Assembly: GCA_029237735.1 (NCBI GenBank)
Contig: JAQZBU010000005.1
Location: 1-64,000 of the forward strand
Length of the DNA stretch: 64,000 nucleotides
Direction of reading: 5' to 3'
From: Ramlibacter sp.
GTDB lineage: Bacteria > Pseudomonadota > Gammaproteobacteria > Burkholderiales > Burkholderiaceae_C
Part shown: in pieces, positions 53,239 through 62,615 of the stretch
Position numbering within the stretch: the stretch's first letter is position 1
Layout: each line of letters begins with the position of its first letter
Notes under the pieces: generated by a model
What the model was told of the DNA's origin: nothing
Databases searched by the model: none
The model's input: only the letters and a program-made list of their open reading frames with translations
Made by a program: the position numbers and the translations under genes

Positions 53239-53475
53239 ACGCTTGCCGACGGCCGGGAGTTCGACAGCTCGTACAAGCGCGGGGAGCCTGCGGAGTTCCC
53301 GCTTAACCGCGTCATCCGCTGCTGGACCGAAGGCGTGCAGCTGATGAAGCCGGGAGGCAAGGCGCGGCTGACCTGCCCACCGGCCATTGCCTATGGCGAG
53401 CGCGGCGCGGGCGGCGTGATTCCTCCCAACGCCACCCTGCAATTCGAAATCGAATTGCTTTCCGTGCGGCGTTAG
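53239..53475 (+). pseudogene. FKBP-type peptidyl-prolyl isomerase, C-terminal fragment
   Basis: Absent from the ORF track because no start codon remains. Frame reads [20 protein letters not shown], then [40 protein letters not shown] and [14 protein letters not shown] before TAG at 53475. This is the second half of an FKBP domain with intact active-site residues (FDSS, VI.CW, Y, G...IPPN..L.FE.ELL). The first ~35 residues (including VxVHYxG) are missing; the sequence upstream belongs to the start region of the gene on the other strand. Probably the relic of a deletion or rearrangement. Confidence 0.8.
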
Positions 53476-53860
53476 CCGCCCCCAGGATCGCTCGCTCGCA
53501 CCCGCTCGGGGCGCGAGCCGCCCACGGATCAGTAACTTTTGCGGCTGAGCTTGGGTTTTTATTCGGGTAATCCCGAGGTGGCTCCCTGATGCCAAAGCCA
53601 GCCCTGCCGTGGTTATCCCGCCGTTTCTGTACGGCTCAGTACAGAGCGCGCCGCTTTGCACGCGCTTAACAATATCAAAGTCTCGTTACGTTGTAAGCAG
53701 CAGCCCGGCAGGAATGTGGGATGTCTCCTACTACAGTCGCGACTCTTGCTGAGGTTTGCGGCTGAGTTGGCCGCTGAATAACCGCAGCTCATCTTTCAAC
53801 AGGTCCCGTGTGACGGCCATCGCCGGAGCCCGGAACCTTTTTCTGAAGTTTTGTTGAACC
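53476..53860. other. 385-bp intergenic region before the GH8 gene
   Basis: No convincing gene on either strand. AT content is higher than in coding DNA (TTTTGCGGCTGAGCTTGGG, later GAACCTTTTTCTGAAG), consistent with a promoter and leader for the GH8 gene. No riboswitch or clear operator recognised. A GTTGTAA...TTACGTTG-like stretch lies near 53685. Confidence 0.5.
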
Positions 53861-55195
53861 ATGAGAAGACGTGTATTCATCCAGTCCGGCTCTGCCGCTT
53901 TTGCCCTTGCTCTTGCCGGTTGTGGCGGCGGCGGAGGTGGCGACACTGGTGTATCGCCGGCAGAAGCGGCCACCGACGGGTCTGTAGTGGCGGGCAGCCC
54001 CCAGACCGCCCCTGTCGGCAGTGCGGAAGGCGCCTACCCGTTCGGCTCTCGCCTGAACCCCTACGTGGCCGGCATCCAGCCGACCAGCGCGACGCCACTC
54101 GAGATGGACACGACGATCAGGTCAGCCTACGACGCGTGGAAGGCCCGCTCCATCGTGGACGTGCCCACCGTCTCCGGCGGCAAGGCCGTGAAGTTCGGCT
54201 CATCCGCCGATTACCTCACTGTGTCGGAAGGCGCGGGATACGGCATGCTGCTTGCGGTGCTGATGGCCGGGCATGACCCGGGCGCCCGCGAGCTCTTCGA
54301 CGGTCTGTTGACCACGGTGCGTGCGCGGCCGGCCAAGGGCATGATGCAGCACTTCGGCGACCAGGCGAAATACCTCATGGACTGGCGCCTGAAGTTGGAC
54401 GGCACCTCGAGCGACTGGGACGACAAGGGCGCGAATGCCATGGACGGTGACCTCGACATCGCCATGGCGCTGCTCATGGCCCATCGGCAGTGGGGTTCCG
54501 GCCTGGGCTGGGACTATCGCCAGGAAGCCCTGAATACCATCGAGGCGCTCAAGCAGATCGACATGAAGCCCGACGGCTCAACCAAGGGCCTGCCCAGCGC
54601 CGATAACAACCGCACCTCCGATTACATGATCGGGCACTTCCGCGCCTTCGCCAAGGCAACGGGTGACTCGTTCTGGAACAAGGCGGTGGACCGCGCCTAC
54701 CAGCTCATCCACCATATCCAGTCGGTGTACGCGCCGGGCACGGGCCTGATTCCCGACTTCGTCATCAATACGCACACCGAGAACCCCGAGCCGTCGAAAG
54801 GCTACATCGGGGACGGCACAGCGACGGAGGGTTTTTTCTACGCGAATGCCCTGCGCAACCCCTGGCGCTTCGGCAGCGATTACGTGCTGTCCGGCGATTG
54901 GCGATGGAAGGACGTGAACAACAAGCTGGTGAGCTTCATCAAGGACGATTGCGGCGGCGACCCCACGCGCATTGCGCTGGGCTACCAGCTGGACGGCACG
55001 GCGACCGAGCGCAGCTATCCGCCCAGGGCAACCATAGGCTGCATGATCGGCGGCGCACTGGTCGACGGCGCCCACCAGGAGTTCCTGAACAGCCTGTGGA
55101 CGTATACGGCGAACAACCTCTCGCGGGATTATTACGACTCCGAGCTGCAACTGCTGCCGATGATCGTGGCGTCCGGCAACTGGTGGGCTCCCTGA
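53861..55195 (+). CDS. glycoside hydrolase family 8 (endoglucanase/chitosanase-type), exported
   Basis: 444 residues. The N-terminus RRRVFIQSGSAAFALALAGCGGG combines a twin-arginine-like motif with a lipobox (LAGC), so it is probably a Tat-exported or Sec lipoprotein. Ser/Gly/Ala linker to ~60. GH8 (alpha/alpha)6 core: general acid Glu in TVSEGAGYGMLLAVLM and Asp in AMDGDLDIAMALLMAHRQWG, plus LMDWRLKLDG, PSADNNRTSDYM and GYIGDGTATEGFF. These enzymes cleave beta-1,4-glucan, xylan or chitosan. No bcs cellulose-synthesis genes are in the window, so it is not an evident BcsZ; it may be used for scavenging or for remodelling exopolysaccharide. Confidence 0.9.
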   Translation: MRRRVFIQSGSAAFALALAGCGGGGGGDTGVSPAEAATDGSVVAGSPQTAPVGSAEGAYPFGSRLNPYVAGIQPTSATPLEMDTTIRSAYDAWKARSIVDVPTVSGGKAVKFGSSADYLTVSEGAGYGMLLAVLMAGHDPGARELFDGLLTTVRARPAKGMMQHFGDQAKYLMDWRLKLDGTSSDWDDKGANAMDGDLDIAMALLMAHRQWGSGLGWDYRQEALNTIEALKQIDMKPDGSTKGLPSADNNRTSDYMIGHFRAFAKATGDSFWNKAVDRAYQLIHHIQSVYAPGTGLIPDFVINTHTENPEPSKGYIGDGTATEGFFYANALRNPWRFGSDYVLSGDWRWKDVNNKLVSFIKDDCGGDPTRIALGYQLDGTATERSYPPRATIGCMIGGALVDGAHQEFLNSLWTYTANNLSRDYYDSELQLLPMIVASGNWWAP

Positions 55196-55223
55196 CGTCC
55201 TGACGCCCTGAATCGGCGCGGCC

Positions 55224-56135
55224 TCAGCCCCGCTTGCCTTCCAGCAATTTCACCAGCGCCCACAGCACCCGGTTCGCCGGCGTGGCGATCCCCAGCGCCT
55301 GGCCACGCCTGACGACCAGGCCGTTGAGGTGATCGATCTCGGTGCGCTTGCCGCGCGCCAGATCCTGGGCGGTGGATGACATCTGGGTGGGCATCGACTC
55401 GACGAGCTTCGCCACGGTGGCGTGCACATCGCCCGGCACCTCGACACCTTCGGCCTTTGCCACCGCGAGGCATTCGTTCACCACGTCTCGCATCACGTCC
55501 CTGATGCCCTCGCCCTGCACGTTCGGCCCGTACGGCCGTTGCGCGATCGCGGAAACGGCGTTGTAGGCGCAGTTGATGATGAGCTTGAGCCAGAGGGCGC
55601 CCCGCACGTTCTCCGAGATTTCCGTAGGCACGCCGGCGGCGATGAGTGCCTGCGCAGCCGCCTCGCTTGCTCGCGAAGGCTCGATCACCAGTTCACCGCG
55701 TCCGTGGTGCTTCACATGCCCGGGCCCGGCCATTTCAGTGGCGACATACACGACGGCAGCCGCTACCTGGCGAGGGGGCAGCACTGTGCGCAGACGGTCG
55801 GCGTTGTCCACGCCGTTCTGCAGGCACAGCACCAGCGCGCCCGGCGCGAGGTACGGCTTGATCTGCGCGCCGGCCGGTTCGGTGTCGGTGGATTTCACGC
55901 AGAACAGGACGAGGTCGGCGCCCTGCACTGCAGACGCATCGCCGCTCGCCCCGAGCTTCACGTGCTCGTCGAACGTCTTCGTTTCCATGCGCAGGCCGAC
56001 CTGAAGGATGGCCTCGACATGTTGGGGCCGCGCAATGAGGCTGACGTCGTGCCCCGCGCGCGCCAGCATGCCGCCGAAGTAGCAGCCGACGGCGCCCGCG
56101 CCCATGACGGCGACTTTGAGGTGTTGGGGGTTCAT
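55224..56135 (-). CDS. 2-dehydropantoate 2-reductase family (PanE/ApbA)
   Basis: 303 residues. NADP-binding MGAGAVGCYFGGMLARAGHDV, VLFCVKSTDT, LCLQNGVDNADRLR, then the C-terminal domain with WLKLIINCAYNAVSAIAQRPYG containing the catalytic Lys and Asn, and EIDHLNGLVVRRGQALGIATPANR. PanE reduces ketopantoate to pantoate, but homologues in catabolic operons act on other 2-keto acids. It is the last gene of the sugar-acid operon, 58 nt after the SDR gene, so either role is possible. Confidence 0.88.
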   Translation of the reverse strand: MNPQHLKVAVMGAGAVGCYFGGMLARAGHDVSLIARPQHVEAILQVGLRMETKTFDEHVKLGASGDASAVQGADLVLFCVKSTDTEPAGAQIKPYLAPGALVLCLQNGVDNADRLRTVLPPRQVAAAVVYVATEMAGPGHVKHHGRGELVIEPSRASEAAAQALIAAGVPTEISENVRGALWLKLIINCAYNAVSAIAQRPYGPNVQGEGIRDVMRDVVNECLAVAKAEGVEVPGDVHATVAKLVESMPTQMSSTAQDLARGKRTEIDHLNGLVVRRGQALGIATPANRVLWALVKLLEGKRG

Positions 56136-56193
56136 CCGGGTATTCTAGAAACCGCCGCGAATTCCTGCCCGGCGGCGCGCGCCCGTGCCCCGC

Positions 56194-56955
56194 TCAGCCG
56201 CGCCCGATGAAGGGCATCCTAGTCGCCATCACAGTGAGGTAAGGGATATTCGCGTCGAGGGGAAGGCCCGCCATGTAGGCAACAGTACGGCCCACGTGCA
56301 CCGCATCCATGGTGGGCTCCACGGCAATCGAGCCGTCGGCCTGCAGCACGCCCGTCTTCATCCGCTCCGTGCGCCCCGTGGCCGCGTTGCCCACGTCGAT
56401 CTGCCCGCACGCGATGTCGAAGGCTCGGCCTTCCAGCGAGGCCGCCTTGGTCAAGCCGGTGATCGCCGACTTGGCAGCGGCATAAGCCGCAGCATGGGGC
56501 CGCGGGGCGGTCGCGGCGATCGAGCCGTTGTTGATGATGCGTCCGCCGCGCGGCGACTGCGCCTTCATGATCCGGAAGGCCTCCTGCGTGCACAGGAATG
56601 CGCCGGTCAGGTTGATGGAGATGGCCTTGTTCCAATCGTCGAACGTCAGGTCTTCCAGCGGAACGGCCGGCGACGAGATGCCGGCGTTGTTGACCAGCAG
56701 GTCCAGCCGGCCGAAGGTTTTGGTCACACGGCTGAACAGCGACTTCACCGAGACGGGATCGCTGATGTCGGCCGTCACCGGCAGCGCCTCGGCGCCGAAG
56801 GCATTGCCCTCTTTGGCGACCAGTACCAGCGGCTCGCGGCGGCGGCCCGCCAGGACGACGGTGAAGCCATCGCGCATCAGCGCCAGCGCCACCTCGCGGC
56901 CGATGCCTGTGCCCGCGCCGGTCACGAGGGCGATGCGGCGCTCAGGCGACTGCAA
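56194..56955 (-). CDS. short-chain dehydrogenase/reductase
   Basis: 253 residues. Classical [23 protein letters not shown] (cofactor), NNAGISSPA, catalytic Ser in [22 protein letters not shown] with the YxxxK pair, and N in [14 protein letters not shown]. In a fuconate pathway an SDR oxidises 2-keto-3-deoxy-L-fuconate at C4; that role fits the neighbours but is inference. Overlaps the pdxA-like gene by 14 nt. Confidence 0.88.
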   Translation of the reverse strand: MQSPERRIALVTGAGTGIGREVALALMRDGFTVVLAGRRREPLVLVAKEGNAFGAEALPVTADISDPVSVKSLFSRVTKTFGRLDLLVNNAGISSPAVPLEDLTFDDWNKAISINLTGAFLCTQEAFRIMKAQSPRGGRIINNGSIAATAPRPHAAAYAAAKSAITGLTKAASLEGRAFDIACGQIDVGNAATGRTERMKTGVLQADGSIAVEPTMDAVHVGRTVAYMAGLPLDANIPYLTVMATRMPFIGRG

Positions 56956-57979
56956 CGCCGGCCTCCTGCGCGTTGCGTGCCAGCGCCATGCGGCAAGCCA
57001 GTTGGAAGGTCTGCAACATCGCTCCGGGATTTGCCATGCCCTGGCCGGTGATGTCGAAGGCGGTACCGTGCGCGGGCGTGAGGATCGGGTACGGCAGGCC
57101 GCCCTGCACCGTGATTCCGCGCCAAAAGCCCATGAGCTTCATCGCGATCTGGCCTTGGTCGTGGTACATGGTGACGACGGCGTCGTACTGTGGCTGCTCG
57201 CCCTGAACCTTCAGGAAGATGGTATCGGCGGCGAACGGGCCCTCGGCGGGAATACCTTGCGCGCGCACCGCTTCCACGGCCGGGCGAATGATGTCTATCT
57301 CCTCGCGGCCGAACGATCCGTTGTCGCCGTTGTGCGGGTTCAGTCCACACACCGCGATGCGCGGGTTGGCCACGCCGCTGCGCAGCAATTCGCGGTGGAT
57401 CAGCTCGATGCCGCGCGTCACGCCTTCGGCGGTGATCTGGTCGGCCACGTCGCGATGCGGGATGTGGGAGGTGACCCGCGAGGTCCACAGGCCGCCCAGC
57501 ACGTTGAACTCGCACACCGGGCCCGCAAAGCCGAGTTGCTCGACGAACCAATGAAGCTCGTCGCTGGTGCGCATGCCAGCCTCATGCAGGGAATGCTTGT
57601 TCAGCGGCGCGAAGACGATGGCATCGGCGGCGCCGCGCTTGACGGCATCGAGCGCCATGGACAGCGTGCCCAGGCAGTAGCGCCCGCCCTTGGCCGTCGC
57701 CACCGCGCGCTCGAAGGGTCCTTCGGTTTCGCCGCGATAGTCGACCAACACGGGCAGCCCTTGCGAAAACTCAGCCGATGACACGGAGGCCGCGATCGCA
57801 TACTCCGTTCGCAATCCGGCGATGTCCATGCCGCGGTCCAGCTCGGCCCGGTCGGCGATCAGCAGTACATCGGCCGCCCGCAGGGTTGCGGGGTCGGCCA
57901 GCAGGCGGGCTACCAGTTCGGGGCCGATGCCGGCGGGGTCTCCCAGCACCAGCGCGATGCGCGGTTTGCGTGAGTTCAC
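56942..57979 (-). CDS. PdxA-family 4-phospho-hydroxyacid dehydrogenase (PdxA2-like)
   Basis: 345 residues. PdxA family: [35 protein letters not shown]-like [63 protein letters not shown] and [13 protein letters not shown] with three metal-binding His. PdxA acts in pyridoxal synthesis; PdxA2 paralogues oxidise 4-phospho-D-threonate or erythronate in sugar-acid catabolism. The catabolic context favours PdxA2, but the DUF1537 kinase that normally accompanies PdxA2 is not in the window. Confidence 0.85.
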   Translation of the reverse strand: MNSRKPRIALVLGDPAGIGPELVARLLADPATLRAADVLLIADRAELDRGMDIAGLRTEYAIAASVSSAEFSQGLPVLVDYRGETEGPFERAVATAKGGRYCLGTLSMALDAVKRGAADAIVFAPLNKHSLHEAGMRTSDELHWFVEQLGFAGPVCEFNVLGGLWTSRVTSHIPHRDVADQITAEGVTRGIELIHRELLRSGVANPRIAVCGLNPHNGDNGSFGREEIDIIRPAVEAVRAQGIPAEGPFAADTIFLKVQGEQPQYDAVVTMYHDQGQIAMKLMGFWRGITVQGGLPYPILTPAHGTAFDITGQGMANPGAMLQTFQLACRMALARNAQEAGVAVA

Positions 57980-57992
57980 GGAGTTCTTTCGG

Positions 57993-59165
57993 TTATTTGT
58001 GCGACAAGAGGCCGCGCGCCGCCAGGTTGGCGAAGAATGCCTGCAGCCCGAATGTCCAGGGCTCGGCGCGGTCGGACGTGGTCACGGTGTTGACCAAGGT
58101 GCCGAGCATGGGGCTTGCGATGCGAACGACATCGCCCAGCTTGTGGGTAAAGCCGCTGCCCGGCTCGCCGCGATCCTGCGTCGGCGCGAATGCTGTGCCC
58201 AGGAACAGCATGAAGCCGTCCGGGTACTGGTGGTGTTTTCCAATGGTCTGTGCCACCAGGTCGAGCGGGTCGCGGCTGATCTGCGACATCGAGCTTTCGC
58301 CGCGCATCAGGAAGCCGTCGCTGCCCTTCACTTCGAGATGGACGGTGCACCGCCGCACATCCTGCAGCGAGAAGCCGGCGTCGAACAGCCGCAGAACGGG
58401 GCCGATCGCGCACGAGGCATTGTTGTCCTTGGCCTTGCCCAGCAGCAGCGCGCTGCGGCCTTCGAAATCGCGCAGGTTGACGTCGTTGCCGAGCGTCGCG
58501 CCCTTGACTTCGCCGCGGCTGTTGACGGCCAGCACAACTTCGGGCTCGGGGTTGTTCCAGGCCGAGCCGGGGTGGATGCCGATCTCGGCGCCTGCGCCGA
58601 CGGCCGAGAGCACCGGCCCCTTGGTGAACACCTCCGCATCCGGACCGATGCCCACTTCGAGGTATTGCGACCACAGGCCCTGCCGCACCAGCAACTCCTT
58701 GAGTGCCTGCGCCTTGGGAGAGCCCGGTTCGATGTTCGCGAGCGAGCCGCCCAGCAACCCGAGCACGCGGGCACGGATCGCCTCCGCCTGACTGGCATCG
58801 CCCTTGGCCTGCTCCTCGATCACGCGCTCGACCAGGCTGGCGGCAAAGGTGACGCCCGCCGCCTTGAGCACCTGCAAGTCGCAGGGCGCCAGCAGGCGCG
58901 GGCCGGTGCCGCCCTGCTGCAGGGTGTTGTGCATCAAGGCGTCGGCACTGCCGATGTAGCGACCGGACGTGGCGCGAACCAGCACTGCGGGATCGTTCAA
59001 TTCCAGCAGGCTGCTCATGGTGGGCGCGACCTCGGAGATGTCGAAAACGCCGTCTTCGCGGAATGTGACGACGGCGGGCCCAGCCGGCTGGCCGCGGCTG
59101 CCTGCGGGCACCCAGGCGCGTCCCACCAATGTTCCAGATACGCCGTCTTCAGGCAGCCACTGCAT
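57993..59165 (-). CDS. fumarylacetoacetate hydrolase (FAH) family enzyme
   Basis: 390 residues, longer than the ~280 of common FAH hydrolases. C-terminal FAH core: HPGSAWNNPEPEVVLAVNSRGEV with the metal-binding ExE, TLGNDVNLRDFEGRSALLLGKAKDNNASCAIGP with the third acidic ligand and GxGxKx-like Lys. The N-terminal ~180 residues form an added domain typical of sugar-acid FAH enzymes such as 2-keto-3-deoxy acid dehydratases and diketo-deoxy-acid hydrolases. It would act after the fuconate dehydratase and SDR. Overlaps the upstream dehydrogenase gene by 17 nt. Confidence 0.85.
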   Translation of the reverse strand: MQWLPEDGVSGTLVGRAWVPAGSRGQPAGPAVVTFREDGVFDISEVAPTMSSLLELNDPAVLVRATSGRYIGSADALMHNTLQQGGTGPRLLAPCDLQVLKAAGVTFAASLVERVIEEQAKGDASQAEAIRARVLGLLGGSLANIEPGSPKAQALKELLVRQGLWSQYLEVGIGPDAEVFTKGPVLSAVGAGAEIGIHPGSAWNNPEPEVVLAVNSRGEVKGATLGNDVNLRDFEGRSALLLGKAKDNNASCAIGPVLRLFDAGFSLQDVRRCTVHLEVKGSDGFLMRGESSMSQISRDPLDLVAQTIGKHHQYPDGFMLFLGTAFAPTQDRGEPGSGFTHKLGDVVRIASPMLGTLVNTVTTSDRAEPWTFGLQAFFANLAARGLLSHK

Positions 59166-60147
59166 TCAATACCTCCGGGTTCACAGGTGTTTTGGGGCCG
59201 GCGCCGTGGAAGAAGCCGACCAGGTTATCAGCGGCCAGGTTCGCCATCGCGATGCGGGTGGATGCCGTCGCGCTGCCGATGTGGGGTGCCAGGACGATGT
59301 TCGAAACGGCCAGCAGTCCGGGGTGGACAGCGGGTTCGCCTTCGTACACGTCCAGCCCGGCCGCAGCGATGCGCTTGTTGCGCAACGCTGCGGCCAGTGC
59401 GGCGTCGTCGACGATGCCGCCGCGCGCGATGTTCACGAGCACCGCCGACGGTTTCATCAGCGCCAACTCCGCGGCGCCGATCGCATGGTGCGACGAGGCC
59501 GAATATGGCAGCACCAGCACCAGGTGGTCGGCCTGCTTCAGCAGCTCGTCCTTGCCGACGTAGGTAGCGCCGGTTTCGAGCTCGACGTCCGCCGCCAGCC
59601 GCGAACGGTTGTGGTAGATGACGTTCATGCCGAAGCCCAAACGCCCGCGGCGGGCAATCGCCTGGCCGATGCGGCCCATGCCCAGGATACCGAGCGTCGT
59701 GCCATGCACGTCAGCGCCCTGCAGCATGCCGTATTCCCAGCGGGTCCAGTGGCCCTCGCGCAGGTAACGCTCGCCCTCGGTGACGCGCCGGGCGGCCGCG
59801 AGCAGCAGTGCGAAGCCGAAGTCGGCCGTGGTCTCGGTCAGCACGCCCGGGGCGTTCGTGCCGAGGACGCGGTGCGCATTCATTGCCGGGATGTCGAAGT
59901 TGTTGAAGCCGACCGACATGTTGGCGACGATGCGCAGCTGCGGGCAGGCTTGCAGCAACTGCGCGTCGATGCGCTCGCCGCCGGTGGCGAACAGGCCTTC
60001 GCGCCCCTGCAGCGCGGCGATGAACTGCTCGCGCGACCAGGGCTCGTCGCCCTGGTTGGAACGCACATCGAAGTGCTGCTCCAGCCTTTCGATGGTTTCC
60101 TGCGCTATCGCACGGCAGACGAGGATGGGTGGCTTGGTCACGCCCAC
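59149..60147 (-). CDS. D-2-hydroxyacid dehydrogenase (glyoxylate/hydroxypyruvate reductase type)
   Basis: 332 residues. NAD(P)-binding GTTLGILGMGRIGQAIARRG, substrate Arg in VNIARGGIVDDAAL, Glu in GLDVYEGEP and catalytic His in VLAPHIGSATAST. Matches GhrB/GyaR-type reductases that handle glyoxylate, hydroxypyruvate or 2-ketogluconate. In this operon it could reduce or oxidise a small 2-hydroxy acid product such as lactate or glycolate. It lies 2 nt from the Bug gene and overlaps the FAH gene. Confidence 0.9.
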   Translation of the reverse strand: MGVTKPPILVCRAIAQETIERLEQHFDVRSNQGDEPWSREQFIAALQGREGLFATGGERIDAQLLQACPQLRIVANMSVGFNNFDIPAMNAHRVLGTNAPGVLTETTADFGFALLLAAARRVTEGERYLREGHWTRWEYGMLQGADVHGTTLGILGMGRIGQAIARRGRLGFGMNVIYHNRSRLAADVELETGATYVGKDELLKQADHLVLVLPYSASSHHAIGAAELALMKPSAVLVNIARGGIVDDAALAAALRNKRIAAAGLDVYEGEPAVHPGLLAVSNIVLAPHIGSATASTRIAMANLAADNLVGFFHGAGPKTPVNPEVLNAVAA

Positions 60148-60149
60148 GC

Positions 60150-61109
60150 TTACTGGCTCTTCAGGCCGAGCTTGTTGATCAGGGTCTTGTAGAACGCATG
60201 GTCCTTCGCCATCACGGCGGCGAACGCATCGCCCTCGGCATAGGCGTAACCCATGTTCTGCTTATCCAGGGCGTCGCGCAGGCTCTGTTCCTGGGCGGTC
60301 TTGGCGGTGGCGGCACGCAAGACGGCTACGACGTCGGGCGGGGTTGCCTTGTTGACGGCCAGGCCGCGCCAGGTGCCGATGGAAATGTCCATGCCGCGCT
60401 CCTTGAGCGTCGGCACTTTCTCGAAGCCCTTGATGCGCTGGTCGGACATGACACCCAGGGTCTTGAGCTTTCCGCCCGCGACGTAGGTGTAGGTCTCGGC
60501 CGCGCTCACCGTGATCGCGTCCAGGTGGCCGCCGAGCAGCGCGAGGATAGCCGGCTGCGCGCCCGCGTACGGAATGTGGTTGAACTTCGCGCCGGCTTTG
60601 TCCTCGACGGCCGCGGCGGCCAGGTGCCAGGTCGAACCGTTGCCGCCGTTGCCGATCTTGAAATCGCCCTTCTTCGCCGCGGCCATGAACTCCTCCACGG
60701 AGTTCCAGGGCGCGTCGGCCCGCACCGTGATCGCCGCCGGGTCGTAGTTCAGGCGGGCGATGGGGGTGAAGTCTTCGTAGGTGATCTTGGTGTTTCCCAT
60801 GTTGGGCTGCGTCATCAGGTCAGTGGCCAGCAGCACGATCTTGTAGCCGTCGGGCTTGCCGTTGATCACGTCGGCCCAGCCGATGGCGCCGCTTGCACCC
60901 GGCTTGTTCATGACGATCATGCTCTGCGGCAGGTGCTTGGCCGCAGCCAGGGCGAAAGCGCGGCCAAGAACGTCGGTGCCGCCACCGGCCGGATAGGGAA
61001 CGATCAACTCGATCGGCTTGTTGGGAAAGGTGGACTGGGCCAGTGCGGGGGCCTGCACGGCCAGGGTGCACAGCAGGCCGGCCAGGACGCGGGTGATGTT
61101 GGACTTCAT
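60150..61109 (-). CDS. Bug/TctC-family periplasmic binding protein
   Basis: 319 residues. Signal peptide (VLAGLLCTLAVQAPALA-Q), then FPNKPIELIVPYPAGGGTDVLGRAFALAA, VMNKPGASGAIGWADVINGKPDGYKI, IGNGGNGSTWHLAAAAVEDKAG and HIPYAGAQPAILALLGGHLD. A periplasmic receptor for a carboxylic acid; its place between fuconate dehydratase and hydroxyacid dehydrogenase suggests it captures the sugar acid that the operon degrades. No TctAB partner present. Confidence 0.93.
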   Translation of the reverse strand: MKSNITRVLAGLLCTLAVQAPALAQSTFPNKPIELIVPYPAGGGTDVLGRAFALAAAKHLPQSMIVMNKPGASGAIGWADVINGKPDGYKIVLLATDLMTQPNMGNTKITYEDFTPIARLNYDPAAITVRADAPWNSVEEFMAAAKKGDFKIGNGGNGSTWHLAAAAVEDKAGAKFNHIPYAGAQPAILALLGGHLDAITVSAAETYTYVAGGKLKTLGVMSDQRIKGFEKVPTLKERGMDISIGTWRGLAVNKATPPDVVAVLRAATAKTAQEQSLRDALDKQNMGYAYAEGDAFAAVMAKDHAFYKTLINKLGLKSQ

Positions 61110-61148
61110 GATTTGATTTGTCTCGCTTTTGTGATGGGTGTGAAAGGA

Positions 61149-62513
61149 TCAGGCGACCAGTTCGGGTTTGCCGGCGGCTGCGGGCTTGCCCTTGGACGGC
61201 GCTGCTTCGCCTTCGGTCCAGGCCGCGCCGTTGGGGAACTCGAATCGCTCGAGCGTCGCGGCATGCATCTCGATGCTGTAGCCAGGGCGTTGCGGCGGCA
61301 TGTAGCGGCCCTTGCGGATGACCACGGGGTCGAGGAAATGCTCGTGCAGGTGGTCGACATACTCGAGCACGCGGTTCTCGAGCGAGGCGGAGACGGCGAT
61401 GTAGTCGAAGATCGAAATGTTCTGCACGTACTCGCACAGGCCGACGCCCCCGGCATGCGGGCACACCGGCACGCCGAACTTGGCGGCCATCAGCACCACC
61501 GCCAGCACTTCGTTCAAGCCGCCCAGGCGCGCGGCATCGACCTGGCAGAAATCGATGGCGCCGGCCTGCAGCAGTTGCTTGAACATCACGCGGTTGTGGC
61601 AATGCTCGCCGGTGGCCACGCCGATGGGAGCGATGCGCGCGCGGATCGCGGCGTGGCCCAGGATGTCGTCGGGGCTGGTCGGCTCCTCGATCCACCAGGG
61701 GTCGAACGCGGCCAGGCGGCGCATGTTGACGATGGACTCGTCGACTTCCCAGACCTGGTTGGCGTCCATCATCAGCTTGCGATCCCAGCCGATCTCTTCG
61801 CGCAGGATGGAGGCGCGGCGGATGTCTTCCTCGATGTCGCCGCCGACCTTCTGCTTGAAATGGGTCCAGCCCTCGGCAACGCCTTCGCGCGCCAGGCGGC
61901 GCATCTTCTCTTCGGAATAGCCCAGCCAGCCGGCCGAGGTGGTGTAGGCCGGGTAGCCCTGCTCCAGCATTTCCTGGGTGCGCGCGGCCTTGCCCGGTGC
62001 ATTGCGGCGCAGGATGGCCAGCGCCTCTTCCGGCGTGAGCGCATCGGTGATGAAGCGGAAGTCCAGGCAACGCACCAGCTCTTCCGGGCTCATGTCGGCC
62101 AGCAGCTTCCAGACCGGCTTGCGCTCGGACTTGGCCCACAGGTCCCACACGGCGTTGACGATCGCGGCGGTGGCGAGGTGGATGACGCCCTTGTCCGGGC
62201 CCAGCCAGCGCAACTGGCTGTCGCCGGTGGTGATGTTGCGCCAGAAGGCGCCCATGTCGCCGGTGATCTCTTCCAGTGTCTTGCCGACGACGAAGGGCGC
62301 CAGCGAATTGACGGCGGCGACGCAGATCTCGTTGCCGCGACCGATGGTGAACGTGAGGCCGTGGCCTTCGATGCCCGACTTGGCGTCGGTGTGCAGGGTG
62401 ACGTAGGTCGCGGAATAGTCCGGCGCGGCGTTCATCGCGTCCGAACCGTCGAGCGAGCGGGAGGTCGGGAAGCGGATGTCCCGAACGGAAAGATGGGTGA
62501 TGTGCGTAGCCAC
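61149..62513 (-). CDS. L-fuconate dehydratase-like enolase-superfamily enzyme
   Basis: Start at GTG 62513 (VATHITHLSVRDIRFPTSRSLDGSDAMN), AAGG 5 nt upstream; the tracked ORF reads through the LysR gene antisense. 454 residues. Catalytic Lys in THFKQKVGGD, metal ligands in MMDANQVWEVD, WWIEEPTSPDD and GVATGEHCHNRVMFKQLLQAG, with LDGSDAMN...DYSATYVTLHTD typical of L-fuconate dehydratase. Converts L-fuconate (and stereo-relatives such as L-galactonate or D-arabinonate) to 2-keto-3-deoxy-L-fuconate. First gene of a seven-gene operon ending in panE-like, divergent from a LysR regulator. An odd Ala/Pro/Lys-rich tail ends the protein. Confidence 0.9.
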   Translation of the reverse strand: MATHITHLSVRDIRFPTSRSLDGSDAMNAAPDYSATYVTLHTDAKSGIEGHGLTFTIGRGNEICVAAVNSLAPFVVGKTLEEITGDMGAFWRNITTGDSQLRWLGPDKGVIHLATAAIVNAVWDLWAKSERKPVWKLLADMSPEELVRCLDFRFITDALTPEEALAILRRNAPGKAARTQEMLEQGYPAYTTSAGWLGYSEEKMRRLAREGVAEGWTHFKQKVGGDIEEDIRRASILREEIGWDRKLMMDANQVWEVDESIVNMRRLAAFDPWWIEEPTSPDDILGHAAIRARIAPIGVATGEHCHNRVMFKQLLQAGAIDFCQVDAARLGGLNEVLAVVLMAAKFGVPVCPHAGGVGLCEYVQNISIFDYIAVSASLENRVLEYVDHLHEHFLDPVVIRKGRYMPPQRPGYSIEMHAATLERFEFPNGAAWTEGEAAPSKGKPAAAGKPELVA

Positions 62514-62585
62514 GGTTGCCTTGTGGGGTGGGTGAAAGACGGGCAAGGATAGGCCGCGCCCCGATAAGCATCCAATCGTCATTTG

Positions 62586-62599
62586 GTATATTGCGATAC
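62586..62599. promoter_or_regulatory. candidate LysR operator GTAT-N6-ATAC
   Basis: Dyad GTAT-ATTGCG-ATAC in the 102-bp gap between the divergent lysR and fuconate-dehydratase genes, 17 nt before the lysR start. LysR regulators recognise T-N11-A dyads; the fit of spacing and position suggests autoregulation and control of the operon. Confidence 0.45.
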
Positions 62600-62615
62600 G
62601 AGTTTTTGGATAGCC

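Noticed and set aside
60129-62552. 807-codon plus-strand ORF
   Set aside because: Antisense to the Bug and fuconate-dehydratase genes, which have clear family motifs; a high-GC shadow ORF.
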